Source: Salinicola halimionae | GTDB lineage: Bacteria; Pseudomonadota; Gammaproteobacteria; Pseudomonadales; Halomonadaceae | Assembly (NCBI RefSeq): GCF_003206065.1 | Contig: NZ_PZJQ01000002.1 | Coordinates: 368,660 to 432,659, forward strand | DNA: 64,000 nucleotides | Direction: 5' to 3' | Part shown: in pieces, positions 26,137 to 35,741 of the stretch | How positions within the stretch are numbered: the stretch's first letter is position 1 | How the letters are laid out: each line of letters begins with the position of its first letter | The notes under the pieces: model-generated | Told to the model about the DNA's origin: nothing | The model's input: the letters and a program-made list of their open reading frames with translations, nothing else | Databases searched by the model: none | Made by a program: the position numbers and the translations under genes

Positions 26137-27155
26137 ATGGAAATTATAGAGGCAATCGTTCACGAAATTAAAAAGGATCCTCAGACCACCGAGGCCGAGC
26201 TGCACGATAAAAAAGATGGTCCGTCACCTATTGACGCCAAGATGCAGCAATTTGGAGAGGATGTTCTAAGAGCTTATACCAGAAAGAGTGATAGCCAAGG
26301 CACGTTCGACTCTGACACTGGGACCTATTCTTTTTCTGAGAGACTTCGCGAATATAGGGACGAAGAAAAAGGATTGGTCGACTTTTCATTGGCAGCTTCA
26401 AACCTTCTGGTTAAGGAAATTAAAGATTCATTCCTGGCCACTGGTGGTTTTGTTTTTTTATTAGATATACGAAAAATAATAGTGACTGGCTTTTGATGAT
26501 CATGCTGAAGCTTCGGCCTGGCACAGGTATCGATTCCCAAACGCTGGAGCTATTGCCTTCGCTTTCCTTTGACATTTCTCAGCTTCACGAGGCCGCAAGG
26601 ATAAATTTAACTAAGTGGGCGGAAGGTGAGCAGCCATATTTGTCTTTCATAAAAAAAGCACAATCAAAAGACAATATTACTATCTATTTCAGAACCGCGC
26701 TCGGCTGCACTGAATATACCGACTCAAGAGCCAACACAAAGGCTGTAATAGGTGCTTTAAGGAGCTACTGTTCTAGCAAAGGGCTTGAGCCAGCTCAACG
26801 GCAAGCTGCAGAGAAGTCCTTGTTTGATTATTTTGATGAAAAAAATAATAGTGAAGATAAAGTGGTCTACTTAGAGGCCTTATCTTCTAGAATAAATGAC
26901 CAAGAACCTCTGGAGTTTTTAGAGTATCTGCGCGAAAATGACGTTCAAGCCAGCAATGCTTTTACACCGAGTAAGACGGAGTATGGAAAATTACAGCGCA
27001 TTACTCGTAAGTTTGGTAGCGTTTCGGTAGGATTTTCCGTGGAGGATATAGCCAACAATATTGTGGATTATGATGCCGAAAGAGGGCAGTTGTTTATACG
27101 GGATATACCTGAAGCTTTAATTCAAGATATTAGGAAAGCCAAGGGCTATGACTAG
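26137..27155 (+). CDS. NA37/YejK-like nucleoid-associated protein, split by a T7-run frameshift
   Basis: Two overlapping frames, 26137-26496 (119 residues) and 26493-27155, together match the 37-kDa nucleoid-associated protein family (NdpA/YejK, about 335 residues). The first ends after the family's GGFVF strand. The second carries LDISQLHEAARI-like FDISQLHEAARI, TALGCTEYTDS and the C-terminal KLQRITRKFGSVSVGF. Moving back one base within T7 (26453-26459) restores GGFVFFIRYTKNNSDW and full length. The heptamer T TTT TTA at 26454-26460 is in the phase needed for -1 slippage. AT-rich, unlike the core. GAGGGAA precedes the ATG. E. coli YejK binds the nucleoid and topoisomerase IV. The role here is unknown. 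Confidence 0.75.
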
Positions 27156-28366
27156 CACCGAGTATTTAAAGCGCGTCGTCGGCTTGGTCCTTTTGAACGA
27201 CTTAGTGCTGACGGCTGATGGTGCCTCGCTGATAGTTCCTGTCGAATTTCTCGATGAAGCACACTACAAACTTTTCGACGATAATGGGAAAATCCTTGAT
27301 GAAGCATATGCTGATGGTTTAGTAAAAATAGAAAAGCCCCCTTTGTATTTAATAGATTTTGAGGAGTACCTTTCAAAGCCCGAGCGTAGGGTGGATGCTC
27401 CAGAATGCTATTTTATCCAGTCAGTTCGGTGGGCCAGCTTTCTTGGAGAAGAGGCTCCACCTGCCATTAAAGCGCTGAAAGCGGCAATCCGGCTTTTTTC
27501 ATTGTTTGAAATTTTTTCAGATCATACTATCCCTTTTAATAATGACAAGGAGCTCGTTTTTTTAGTGGGGAAAAGACTTGTTGTTAATAGTCTTTATGGC
27601 TCGACCGATCTCGACCTGATAATAGATCTCGACTGGTTTGAAAAGGAAGTTTTTTATACTGATGTCCATAAAGCCAACAAGATAGAGATGTTTAGGTCGA
27701 TCCTTGGGGAAATGTATAAAGACGAAAAAACTGTTTCCTTTTCGGATGTCTTGCGCGATTTTAATATCCTTGTGATAAAGCTTCAGCGAAGCTATGATCT
27801 ATTCGTCTCTGAATTCTCCTACGATAAAATTAAGTCCCAAATAGAGAAGGATAAGCTAGACTTTACTTCACGGTTGAATAGGGTTTTGTCAGATATACAA
27901 AATCAATTGCTTGCCGTGCCGGTTGCAATGTTTTTGGTTGGTAGTCAGTTGGTTCAGCCTGAACGCCCAGTTTTAACCTTAAATAATTCGGCGATCTGGC
28001 TCGGTTCCGTCATTTTTGTGTTGTTTTTAGAATTTCTATTGCGCAATCAGCGAAGCACATTGCAGGCAATCGGAAACGAAATTCGCCTCCAGGAAAAAAT
28101 GTTCGAAAAGCACCAAAAGGAAATCTTTCCGCTTTTTTGAAGATGCTTACATTGAGCTTGATGATCGCTTCTCTCGTCAGCGAAGGTTGATTTTTGTTAT
28201 CAGAGTTCTTGTGTGTTTTTCTTTATCATTTTCTTCATACATGTTTTTGCACTTCTCCGTCGATTTTCCTGAAGGGTGGATAAGAACATTAGCTGTCTTA
28301 ATCGGTGCAGTTCCGATCATAGTATACTGGTTCTATCCTTATTCTAGTGTCAGAAAAATGTCGTAA
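27148..28366 (+). CDS. Membrane protein of unknown function, frameshifted at a T6 run
   Basis: The first frame (27148-28140, 330 residues) overlaps the NA37-like gene by 8 bp. It is mostly soluble, with a coiled region near residues 225-255 and two hydrophobic segments near 252-270 and 283-300. It ends at CTT TTT TGA. Removing one T, or a +1 shift on TTT TGA, continues as EDAYIELDDRFSRQRRLIFV for 75 more codons. Those encode two further hydrophobic segments and stop at 28366. I recognise no family. The join suggests an original four-segment membrane protein of about 405 residues. It is AT-rich and in one operon with the preceding gene. Confidence 0.65.
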
Positions 28367-28411
28367 CCCATGTGCTCCCGCTTCTCTATTCATAGCACCC
28401 ATCCGCGCTTC

Positions 28412-28430
28412 GCTCACCGGATCGGTGAGC
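28412..28430. repeat. Perfect hairpin in a GC-rich patch
   Basis: GCTCACCG and CGGTGAGC form an 8-bp stem with a 3-base loop, but no T-run follows. The surrounding 28380-28520 is GC-rich inside AT-rich DNA and encodes nothing I recognise. It may be a leftover of other DNA. Confidence 0.5.
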
Positions 28431-28699
28431 TTCGCGTCGGCGATCCACCAACGCCGCGCTACAACGTGGCGCCGGGGACGTGGATTTCGTCGATTCGTCG
28501 GGCAGGGAGATGATCCGCAACTGACGTTCTATAGTGTGTGGTGGGACTATAAGCCTAAGTGGGCGGACGAAAGAACCAAAGCCGATTAAATCTAATTGAT
28601 AGTTAACGTAAAAATACGAACACCGGATTGAGAAGGTTTTTCCGTTCAATTCGCAAGAGTTAGTATTTAGATTCCATGTTGCAGTAGGAGAGTTAAACT

Positions 28700-29428
28700 A
28701 TGCCTAATCAAGATTGTCGACGACTTTTAGTCATGCTGGACGAGACTTCAAGTTATAAGCCATACAATCATCGCCAGCCTTTTGAGACCCGGGTTATGAG
28801 TTTTTCAAATTGGTGCCTTGGAATTGGAATAGTGCAGTTCGCAATAGCGGCTGTATTAGGATTCGGTCATCGATTTAACATGCTCAAATTAGACTGGGGG
28901 CTTAATTTGATTCTGGTTTTGAGTTTGGCGAGCATGCTGTTTTCGTTACTCTCTATCTGCGCTCCGATCGTGCTATTTGCTTGGTATGCTAAAAATTGGA
29001 AGAAGCTCACATTTAAAGACCTTGAAAACTCATTTGAACATGATTGGGAAATTATCCAGGGTGTCAAAATGTTCCCCTCTAAGATTCTTTCCTTCGTAAA
29101 GCTGTGGCTTGAAACCAAAGTAACTAGATTTGAACGTCGTTTAGGTTTGGTTTTCGGATCTAAGACGGCGGCTTTCTCCTTGCTTATTCTTTCTCTGGGG
29201 TTTGTCGATAGACTCGGTGGTTTTGGTGTTTTTGTTGATGTTATAGGGAGCAGAGTCACTAGATCTAATTATATTCAGTGGGGAGCGGTGGTTTTCCTTG
29301 CAGTTATTTTGGGTCTTTCGCTTGGAGCGCTCATTATGAAAAGGCTCGCCTCTAGATATAGCTATCAGGCCGAGTTGATAGGGCTTGCATTAGAAGCGAA
29401 AGATATTAATAAAGCCAACTTTGTGTAA
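28700..29428 (+). CDS. Four-segment membrane protein, unknown family
   Basis: A 242-residue protein with hydrophobic segments near residues 38-56, 68-92, 153-172 and 193-212, and a charged central loop of about 60 residues. AGGAG lies 8 bp before the ATG, supporting a real start. It is AT-rich like the two preceding genes and on the same strand, but 330 bp further on. I recognise no family. Pairing of membrane proteins with a nucleoid-binding protein in a defence-rich island suggests a membrane effector, but this is inference. Confidence 0.6.
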   Translation: MPNQDCRRLLVMLDETSSYKPYNHRQPFETRVMSFSNWCLGIGIVQFAIAAVLGFGHRFNMLKLDWGLNLILVLSLASMLFSLLSICAPIVLFAWYAKNWKKLTFKDLENSFEHDWEIIQGVKMFPSKILSFVKLWLETKVTRFERRLGLVFGSKTAAFSLLILSLGFVDRLGGFGVFVDVIGSRVTRSNYIQWGAVVFLAVILGLSLGALIMKRLASRYSYQAELIGLALEAKDINKANFV

Positions 29429-29500
29429 TAAGTTGTCCAAGAGCTATAAGCAATGAACTACTTCGACGGCGCCTAAAATTTAGCACTCACATTTGGCCCG

Positions 29501-30352
29501 CTAGCGCACCCCAGCCCGATAGCTATTAGGCTCGAGCCATAAATGGTCATACAGATCGCCTTGCAGACAGAACATGCGCGGCCGCTGCCGGAAGTCGAAC
29601 AGGCGAAATAGGTGGTAGCGGTCGGCGTGAGAGCGAGAGCAAGCCAGTTCATTGGGTGAGATGAAGAAGGCGCTTTCGATAGCGAATGCCGTCGTTTTGA
29701 CTTCGATCCATCGCTGCCGACCATCCGCCTCGAAAGAGAGCACATCAAAACCCGCGCCGTCGCCCTGCGTTTCGGCGATGTGTTCGACCTTATCGGCCAG
29801 CTTGGCATGGCCAGCCAGCGTCAAACGGTATTGTTCGTAGCTGACCACGAAACGCTCGCCGGCTAGACCGAGTTCGCGGTTTCGTGCCTCTCGAGCAAGA
29901 TAGTCTCGTTTGAAGGGACGCCGCTCGTAGGGGGCAGGCTTCTCGTTGATCTCATGGCGTGGCCGCGACGGTTCGGGAGGCGTGACGATAATGGCATCAT
30001 CGGCTGGCTCGGCTGAATCGACGGCCGGGCGCTCGGCGGCGGAGCGAGCAGCGCGATCGAAGAGTTCGCTACCCAACAATACTCGCTCCACGGCTTCGAC
30101 GAGCATCCCTTGGTAGTTGCTCAAGGGCTTGTAGCCGTTTACGTAGGGGCAGTCCGCATCACGCAAAACGGCGCTGATATTGCGATGTTTGTACTCGATG
30201 GAAGACCTTGAACGATCTTGGAGGCGTTCCATCAAAGCTTGATTGAGTTGGCTCTTGTTATAGCGCTGCCCACTGAGCTGGGCGACGAGCATTTGCCGGT
30301 ACGTTGCGACGATGGCTTCGACTTCGATAACGCTCCAAAGCGATTGGGGCAT
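29501..30352 (-). CDS. DUF3883 domain protein (putative restriction-like nuclease)
   Basis: A 283-residue protein. Residues 1-92 form the helical domain often seen at the N-terminus of island nucleases (ALMERLQDRSRSSIEYKHRN, then ISAVLRDADCPYVNGYKP). A Pro-rich linker follows. Residues about 165-275 match DUF3883, with GAGFDVLSFEADGRQRWIEVK giving the D-(x)n-E-x-K pattern of PD-(D/E)XK nucleases (GFDVLSF, WIEVKTT). Such proteins occur in defence loci, sometimes with methylation-dependent restriction. GC-rich compared with the genes just before it. Nuclease activity is inferred. Confidence 0.8.
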   Translation of the reverse strand: MPQSLWSVIEVEAIVATYRQMLVAQLSGQRYNKSQLNQALMERLQDRSRSSIEYKHRNISAVLRDADCPYVNGYKPLSNYQGMLVEAVERVLLGSELFDRAARSAAERPAVDSAEPADDAIIVTPPEPSRPRHEINEKPAPYERRPFKRDYLAREARNRELGLAGERFVVSYEQYRLTLAGHAKLADKVEHIAETQGDGAGFDVLSFEADGRQRWIEVKTTAFAIESAFFISPNELACSRSHADRYHLFRLFDFRQRPRMFCLQGDLYDHLWLEPNSYRAGVR

Positions 30353-30435
30353 GATAATGACTCAGCGACGATTCGTTTGGTGTGTAGTGAGCGATTCCAC
30401 ATTCGATGAAGCAACAAGCGCGCTAACCCAATCAG

Positions 30436-30828
30436 TCATTTCTGGACCTGCCGAATCGGCCCCGGATAACACGCGACTAATTCATCCGCCGTCAGCAGCA
30501 GAAAGCCTTCGGACTCGGCCTGGGCGACCAGGATTCGATCGAACGGATCCTTGTGGATATGCGGTAAGTGGCTGACCGCCAGGGTGTGCTGAGAGGTAAT
30601 GGGTAGCTCAAGATAGCTGTTCTCGATCAGGCCGCGGCGTAGAAGATGTGGATCCACCTGGAAGTCGGGGCGATCCAGGCTGGCTTTGATGACGATCTCC
30701 CAAAGACTCGCGGCGCTGAAATAGACCTTGTTGCCCTGATCATTGATGAGCCCGGTTGCCTCATCGGAGAGCCGGTCGGGCTCCGCCGCTGCCCACAGCA
30801 GCACATGGGTATCGAGAAGCAAGTTCAT
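30436..30828 (-). CDS. PIN-domain toxin of a type II toxin-antitoxin pair
   Basis: A 130-residue PIN nuclease, typically cutting tRNA or mRNA. Acidic residues appear in LLLDTHVLLWA (Asp6), SLWEIVIK (Glu) and DPFDRILVAQA (two Asp), with LLTADELV near the end, matching the metal-binding quartet. It is the subgroup with DTHVLLW, which pairs with Phd/YefM antitoxins. The ATG comes one base after the antitoxin stop, so translation is coupled. Confidence 0.93.
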   Translation of the reverse strand: MNLLLDTHVLLWAAAEPDRLSDEATGLINDQGNKVYFSAASLWEIVIKASLDRPDFQVDPHLLRRGLIENSYLELPITSQHTLAVSHLPHIHKDPFDRILVAQAESEGFLLLTADELVACYPGPIRQVQK

Positions 30829-30829
30829 T

Positions 30830-31069
30830 TCAGGCCCCGAACATGTCAGCGATCTCTTCCTCGCCCATGCGATCGAAGTCTTCGGGAACCTTGAACTGAC
30901 CTTTCATGAAGCCAAGTCGTTTTTGCTGCCCGGCATCCGGGCTATCGATGGCAGTGACCCTGGCGATTGGCTTGCCGGCCTTGGCGATGACGAACCCTTC
31001 TCCTTCCGCGGCTTTGGCGAGAAGCTGAGAGAGTCGGGTCTTCGCTTCGTGAATGTTGACGGTTTCCAT
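30830..31069 (-). CDS. Phd/YefM-family antitoxin
   Basis: A 79-residue antitoxin. The N-terminal Phd/YefM fold (VNIHEAKTRLSQLL, then GEGFVIAKAGKPIARV) binds DNA. The C-terminal part, with GQFKVPEDFD and an acidic tail, wraps the toxin. It is encoded directly upstream of the PIN toxin and should repress the pair's promoter in 31070-31150. Confidence 0.93.
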   Translation of the reverse strand: METVNIHEAKTRLSQLLAKAAEGEGFVIAKAGKPIARVTAIDSPDAGQQKRLGFMKGQFKVPEDFDRMGEEEIADMFGA

Positions 31070-31156
31070 TGGGCAGGCCGATAACTTAGTTCGTTGGACT
31101 TAGTCTATTCGAAGTTGCTGATTCTGTCGCTACCGAGTTTGGCGTCTTCACTCCAA

Positions 31157-31167
31157 ATTCTGAATCT
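31157..31167. other. Candidate attachment-site copy (yicC 3'-end core)
   Basis: ATTCTGAATCT repeats in the same orientation the sequence at the 3' end of yicC (60990-61000). A further CTC lies 3 bp upstream in both places. The remainder of the 370-bp gap 31070-31439 is AT-rich and shows no gene. If functional it would be the left end of the integrase-bearing island or of one unit in a stacked array. An 11-bp match alone is not proof. Confidence 0.35.
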
Positions 31168-31439
31168 TAATGTAGATCTTTGTAAATGATTCAAGTAAAT
31201 CAGTAGCTTATATTCCTATCTCCATATTTTTTTGAAAACACTACCCACTATGCTACCCAGATTGCTGGTGTAAGATTTGGCACTGACCGATCGCGATACC
31301 ATCCGCTGCTTCGTGCGGCACATACCAACCGACACGATCACGCACTGGGCTGTCTCGACTCGTATGAACAAGCCGGGCGAGGGCGATGACGAGGGGCTGT
31401 TGAATCCAGCGTAATTCAATGTACCGAGGTAGGTTGAAT

Positions 31440-31865
31440 TTACTTCGGTCTGCTATTCCCGCGAAGGATTGGCTCCAGATGCCGAATAACAAGGGCGCCT
31501 GCCGCTCCGCTAAACAGCATCCTGTCGATATCCTGTATTTGAGTGGTGTCTAGCCACTGGCAATAGCTGGGCAATATGACGTGAAGCATGCGTGCGACAA
31601 AAACGACAATGAGCGTAATGCCAACCACGCGTAGGCCCCAGATAAAGAGCTTGTGAAAATTCTCGCGCGTAGTTTCCTCGCGCCGATCATTCTCTTTTAT
31701 TAGATCTTCTTGAGTGTTGTGGTCGTACTGGTTCTCAAATTCCTGGGTCTCTTGTCGCGCCAAGGAGTCCGAGCCTTTCGAGCCGCTACTATGGGAGTGG
31801 GGCGGGAGATCCGCCCCGACTCGAGACAGTGGGGAATTATCTTTGGAGGGATTCTGATCGGTCAC
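31440..31865 (-). CDS. Candidate membrane toxin paired with a Panacea antitoxin
   Basis: A 141-residue protein. Residues 1-72 are hydrophilic and charged. A hydrophobic segment follows at about 74-96 (LFIWGLRVVGITLIVVF), and a weaker one near 115-130. It starts 13 bp after the Panacea-domain gene, the arrangement of PanAT systems, in which diverse toxins (some acting on membranes) are paired with PanA. I recognise no other family. Toxicity is inferred from partnership. Confidence 0.6.
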   Translation of the reverse strand: MTDQNPSKDNSPLSRVGADLPPHSHSSGSKGSDSLARQETQEFENQYDHNTQEDLIKENDRREETTRENFHKLFIWGLRVVGITLIVVFVARMLHVILPSYCQWLDTTQIQDIDRMLFSGAAGALVIRHLEPILRGNSRPK

Positions 31866-31878
31866 TTGGCTACCACCT

Positions 31879-32337
31879 TCAGCCCTGAGCCAAATGTTGG
31901 TAGTGCTCGCGGATTTTTGAAGGTGGAATGATCAGGCCATGGATGCCTCTGTCATCCCAAGTTTGATCCCATGGGGTTCCTGGCTTATGCGTGATCGAAG
32001 ACAGAGTCAGGCCATCATGCTGACCATAGGTATCCCAGATACGGTCTAGCAAACGCTGGTCCTCAGGACTGACAACATCTCGTGTCCGCTGGGGCAGCTC
32101 CGCGTCGATCGGATGGTTTCGGTATCGCTTCACCTTGTGGTAAAGCGCCGGCACGACGGGACCAAATTTCCAGGCTTCGACTTCGTCAGCGTAAAGCGGC
32201 TGGTTATTGAGACCTAGGCTCCAGCCGTTTGCGATGTAGACAAGCTTGAGCAATTTCATTGGCGTCAGATCGTTGCGCCCAGTAGCTCGTGCCTTACGAA
32301 TGAAGTCGTTAGCGATGGTTTCTAGTGCATAGCTCAT
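31879..32337 (-). CDS. Panacea-domain (DUF4065/SocA-like) antitoxin
   Basis: A 152-residue protein of the DUF4065 family: TPMKLLKLVYIANGWSLGLN, then ADEVEAWKFGPVVPALYHKVK. The Panacea domain is a widely exchanged antitoxin module that neutralises unrelated toxins by direct binding, and SocA is a related protease adaptor. AAGGAG precedes the ATG at 32337. The downstream small membrane protein is the natural partner. It sits between the umuDC operon and a candidate attachment site. Confidence 0.85.
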   Translation of the reverse strand: MSYALETIANDFIRKARATGRNDLTPMKLLKLVYIANGWSLGLNNQPLYADEVEAWKFGPVVPALYHKVKRYRNHPIDAELPQRTRDVVSPEDQRLLDRIWDTYGQHDGLTLSSITHKPGTPWDQTWDDRGIHGLIIPPSKIREHYQHLAQG

Positions 32338-32569
32338 GACAAACACTCCTTTATGTGCCGCGTTTGCCTTTCGCGGCATGCCTTCGCTTCAAGGCTTTCA
32401 TTGTTGTTCGCGTTTGACGTGGTGGCGCTTAAAGCGGCCATGAAAGGTACAGTAGATCGATATCTGTGACAAATATAGGCGACTAAGGTTGCGTTTAGGT
32501 TATGTTTCGCTGAATTTTCGATCACTCCGACTACGGCCTTATCCAATATGGGGGTAGGGCACGTATTTT

Positions 32570-33856
32570 TCATCGCGTGCACGCTCCTGCTCTTGGAATT
32601 TCTTCCCATCGCGTGGTGCTGCGTGGCGATCGATGCGCGCAGCGTAGGTGCCAGGCGGCACCGGCGCTCGGCGTGCCGATTCTGACGGTGCCGCGCCCCA
32701 TCTTCTGGTTCAGCTCGTCCATCACGCTCATCAGCTTTTCGCTGCGTTCCCGTTCTGTGTCGCTTTGCGGCGCGTTGAGCAATGAAAGCTGCTCGGTGGC
32801 GCGGTCGCAGATCTCCATGAGCATTACACCGCCCTTCATGTAGCGCTTGTTGGGCGCGTGCAGGCGGTCGAGTACCTGGATGGCGGCGCCGACGAGGGTG
32901 CGGCTATCGTCGGTGGGGATGTCCAGTTCGATGATCATGCTGGGGTTGTGCTGGGCAAGATCCTGCCGGTGCGGGTTGGTGCGCAGGAAGACGAGCACGG
33001 CCCGGCAGAGCGAGCCTTGCTTGCGCAGCTTCTCTGCCGAGCGTTGGGCGTGCTGCCGGATCGCTTCGCGGATTTCTCCCTTGTCATTGGTGAGCTGGCC
33101 GAAGCTGCGGCTGGTCATGATCCGCTCGCGCGCGAAGTCCATGCCGATCATCTCGATGGCGGGGGTTTCCTGCAGCTCGAGTACGGTGCGTTCGAGTGTG
33201 ACGGAGAAGCGGCGGCGGATCTCCTTGGCGTTCTGGCTGCGCAGGTCCCAGGCGTTGCGGATACCCATGCCGCTGAGCTTTTCGGCGAGACGGCGGCCTA
33301 CGCCCCAGACGTCGCCCAGCTCGAAGCGCTGCAGTAGCCCTTTGGTCTGGGGGCTATCGGGGTAGAGCACGCAGACGCCGCCGAAGCCTTCGATCTTCTT
33401 CGAGGCGCGGTTGGCCACCTTGGCCAGCGTGCGCGTGGGGGCAACGCCGATCGATACGGGAATGCCGGTGTACCGCTTCACCTGGCGGCGGAGTTCGCGG
33501 GCGTGATCTTCGAGCTGGCCGGGGGCGAAACCGTCGAAGTTCACCCAGCACTCGTCGATGGAGTAGGGGTCGATGCCGGCGCTGAATTCTTCGAGCACCG
33601 CTTGCACCCGGCTGCTGATATCGCCGTAGAGTTCGTAGTTGCTTGAGAACAGGGTGATCTCGCCGCGGGTGACCTGCTCTTTCAGGTAATGGGCCGGGGT
33701 GCCCATCTTCACGCCGAGCGCTTTCAGCTCGTTACTGAGCGCGATGACGCAGCCGTCGTTGTTGCTCATGACGCCGACAGGTTTGCCGTTCAGGTGCGGT
33801 TTGAAGAGCCGTTCGCAGCTGACGTAGAACGAGTTGCAGTCGACAATGGCGATCAT
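32570..33856 (-). CDS. umuC: Error-prone DNA polymerase V catalytic subunit
   Basis: A Y-family polymerase for translesion synthesis under SOS. The 428-residue protein starts MIAIVDCNSFYVSCERLF with the metal-binding Asp. SIDECWV carries the catalytic Asp-Glu pair. Finger/palm motif IPVSIGVAPTRTLAKVANR and a C-terminal DUF4113 region (HRSPRSTTRWEEIP) follow. The start at 33856 overlaps the umuD stop by 4 bp (ATGA). The longer upstream frame is spurious. It appears intact, unlike a second decayed copy at 43.5-44.9 kb. Mobile-element umuDC pairs of this kind are common. Confidence 0.96.
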   Translation of the reverse strand: MIAIVDCNSFYVSCERLFKPHLNGKPVGVMSNNDGCVIALSNELKALGVKMGTPAHYLKEQVTRGEITLFSSNYELYGDISSRVQAVLEEFSAGIDPYSIDECWVNFDGFAPGQLEDHARELRRQVKRYTGIPVSIGVAPTRTLAKVANRASKKIEGFGGVCVLYPDSPQTKGLLQRFELGDVWGVGRRLAEKLSGMGIRNAWDLRSQNAKEIRRRFSVTLERTVLELQETPAIEMIGMDFARERIMTSRSFGQLTNDKGEIREAIRQHAQRSAEKLRKQGSLCRAVLVFLRTNPHRQDLAQHNPSMIIELDIPTDDSRTLVGAAIQVLDRLHAPNKRYMKGGVMLMEICDRATEQLSLLNAPQSDTERERSEKLMSVMDELNQKMGRGTVRIGTPSAGAAWHLRCAHRSPRSTTRWEEIPRAGACTR

Positions 33857-34296
33857 ACAAGGAACTCGATGTGGTTCGAGCGCACGACGCCCCAGATCTG
33901 CGACTCGACGCCGTTCAGCGGAATCGGCGGGTAGCGGTTGCCGCCGGAGCAGAGCAGTTGCCATTGGCCGCGCTCGATCCACTTCTTGACCGTGAATTCG
34001 CCTTCCACCAGGGCCAGTACGATATGGCCCGCGCGGGCCGTCACCGAGCGGTCGACGATCAGGTAATCACCTTCCTGGATGCGGTATTCCTCCATCGAGT
34101 CGCCCATGGCCTGGAACAGGAAGGTCGCGGCCTTGTGCTTGATGAACTTTTCGTTCAGATCCAATGCGCGGCCGGCGTAGTCCTCTGCCGGGCTGGCGAA
34201 CCCGGCGATGCCGCAGCGAGCAAGGACGTCGGGATAGGGGATCTCAACTCGGGGTGAATCCGGCCGCATGATGCCGATCAGTTTGACGTTGGACAT
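33853..34296 (-). CDS. umuD: UmuD-type S24 self-cleaving subunit
   Basis: A 147-residue protein that RecA filaments induce to cleave itself, giving the active form that joins UmuC. The catalytic Ser67 lies in QAMGDSMEE and the Lys104 in EGEFTVKKW. The cleavage region is around CGIAGFASPAEDY, residues 28-40. A near-perfect LexA box lies 24 bp before the start. It is translationally coupled to umuC. Confidence 0.95.
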   Translation of the reverse strand: MSNVKLIGIMRPDSPRVEIPYPDVLARCGIAGFASPAEDYAGRALDLNEKFIKHKAATFLFQAMGDSMEEYRIQEGDYLIVDRSVTARAGHIVLALVEGEFTVKKWIERGQWQLLCSGGNRYPPIPLNGVESQIWGVVRSNHIEFLV

Positions 34297-34319
34297 GGTG
34301 CATCCGCCTTACTTTGAAA

Positions 34320-34339
34320 TACTGTATGGGTATACAGTA
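34320..34339. promoter_or_regulatory. LexA (SOS) box of umuDC
   Basis: TACTGTATGGGTATACAGTA has the CTGT-N8-ACAG core and flanking TA pairs of the gammaproteobacterial LexA consensus. It lies immediately upstream of umuD. Confidence 0.95.
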
Positions 34340-34559
34340 TTTAACGCAAAGTGATCCTCGGGCAAACGATTCTTTGATGACCCCCGGTGGACGAAAACGG
34401 AACGGGGCTGATAACGACGCGGCTCCCGACGATTATGAAAAAAATGCATGCGTGGGGAAGACGATGCAGGTGCAGTACTTGGGACCGCTAATGATGGGGC
34501 TGGGGCATCCAGCGTTGATGGGCTATGACCTGGGGGAGCTTCTCGGCGAGCTGCTTTGC

Positions 34560-34816
34560 GGTCGAGCTGAAGGAGGGCGCCGGCTTTGACGGCCACTGAT
34601 CGAGGGTGACGTGCTGATCGCGGACGAGGACCGGATGATCGGCAATGAGGGATCTGACGATCGCCAAGGTGGAAGGCGAACACCTACTGGCGAGATCGTA
34701 GCGAATCGGCGGCCACGTGCGGCTGATACCGCTGCACGGCCGAGAATCACTGTTCGCGCAGGAAGAGATGCTGCTGGGCGTCGTGGTCAGCCAGGCGCGG
34801 CGGTATTTGGTATGAG
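34560..34816 (+). pseudogene. Remnant of an S24 (UmuD/repressor-like) gene
   Basis: Pieces in different frames read LIEGDVLIADEDRMI, then LTIAKVEGEHLLAR, then GHVRLIPLHGRES and LLGVVVSQARRYLV before the stop at 34816. In order these are the catalytic and C-terminal blocks of S24 peptidases. At least two frameshifts and an internal stop separate them, and no N-terminal domain is visible. It is divergent from the intact umuDC pair and unrelated in detail. Confidence 0.65.
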
Positions 34817-35716
<900 letters not shown>

Positions 35717-35741
35717 CAGTTACTTCCCGAATGTGTTGTAT

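Noticed and set aside
28117..28140. prfB-type programmed +1 frameshift as the firm explanation for the T6 break
   Set aside because: The only SD-like AAGG lies about 11 bp before the shift codon instead of 3, so recoding is listed only as one option.
28347..28589. Possible 80-codon gene in the GC-rich patch
   Set aside because: No ribosome site and no recognisable protein; treated as debris.
32334..32609. 91-codon minus-strand frame between umuC and the Panacea gene
   Set aside because: Covers the untranslated region and the end of umuC, and resembles nothing; no ribosome site.
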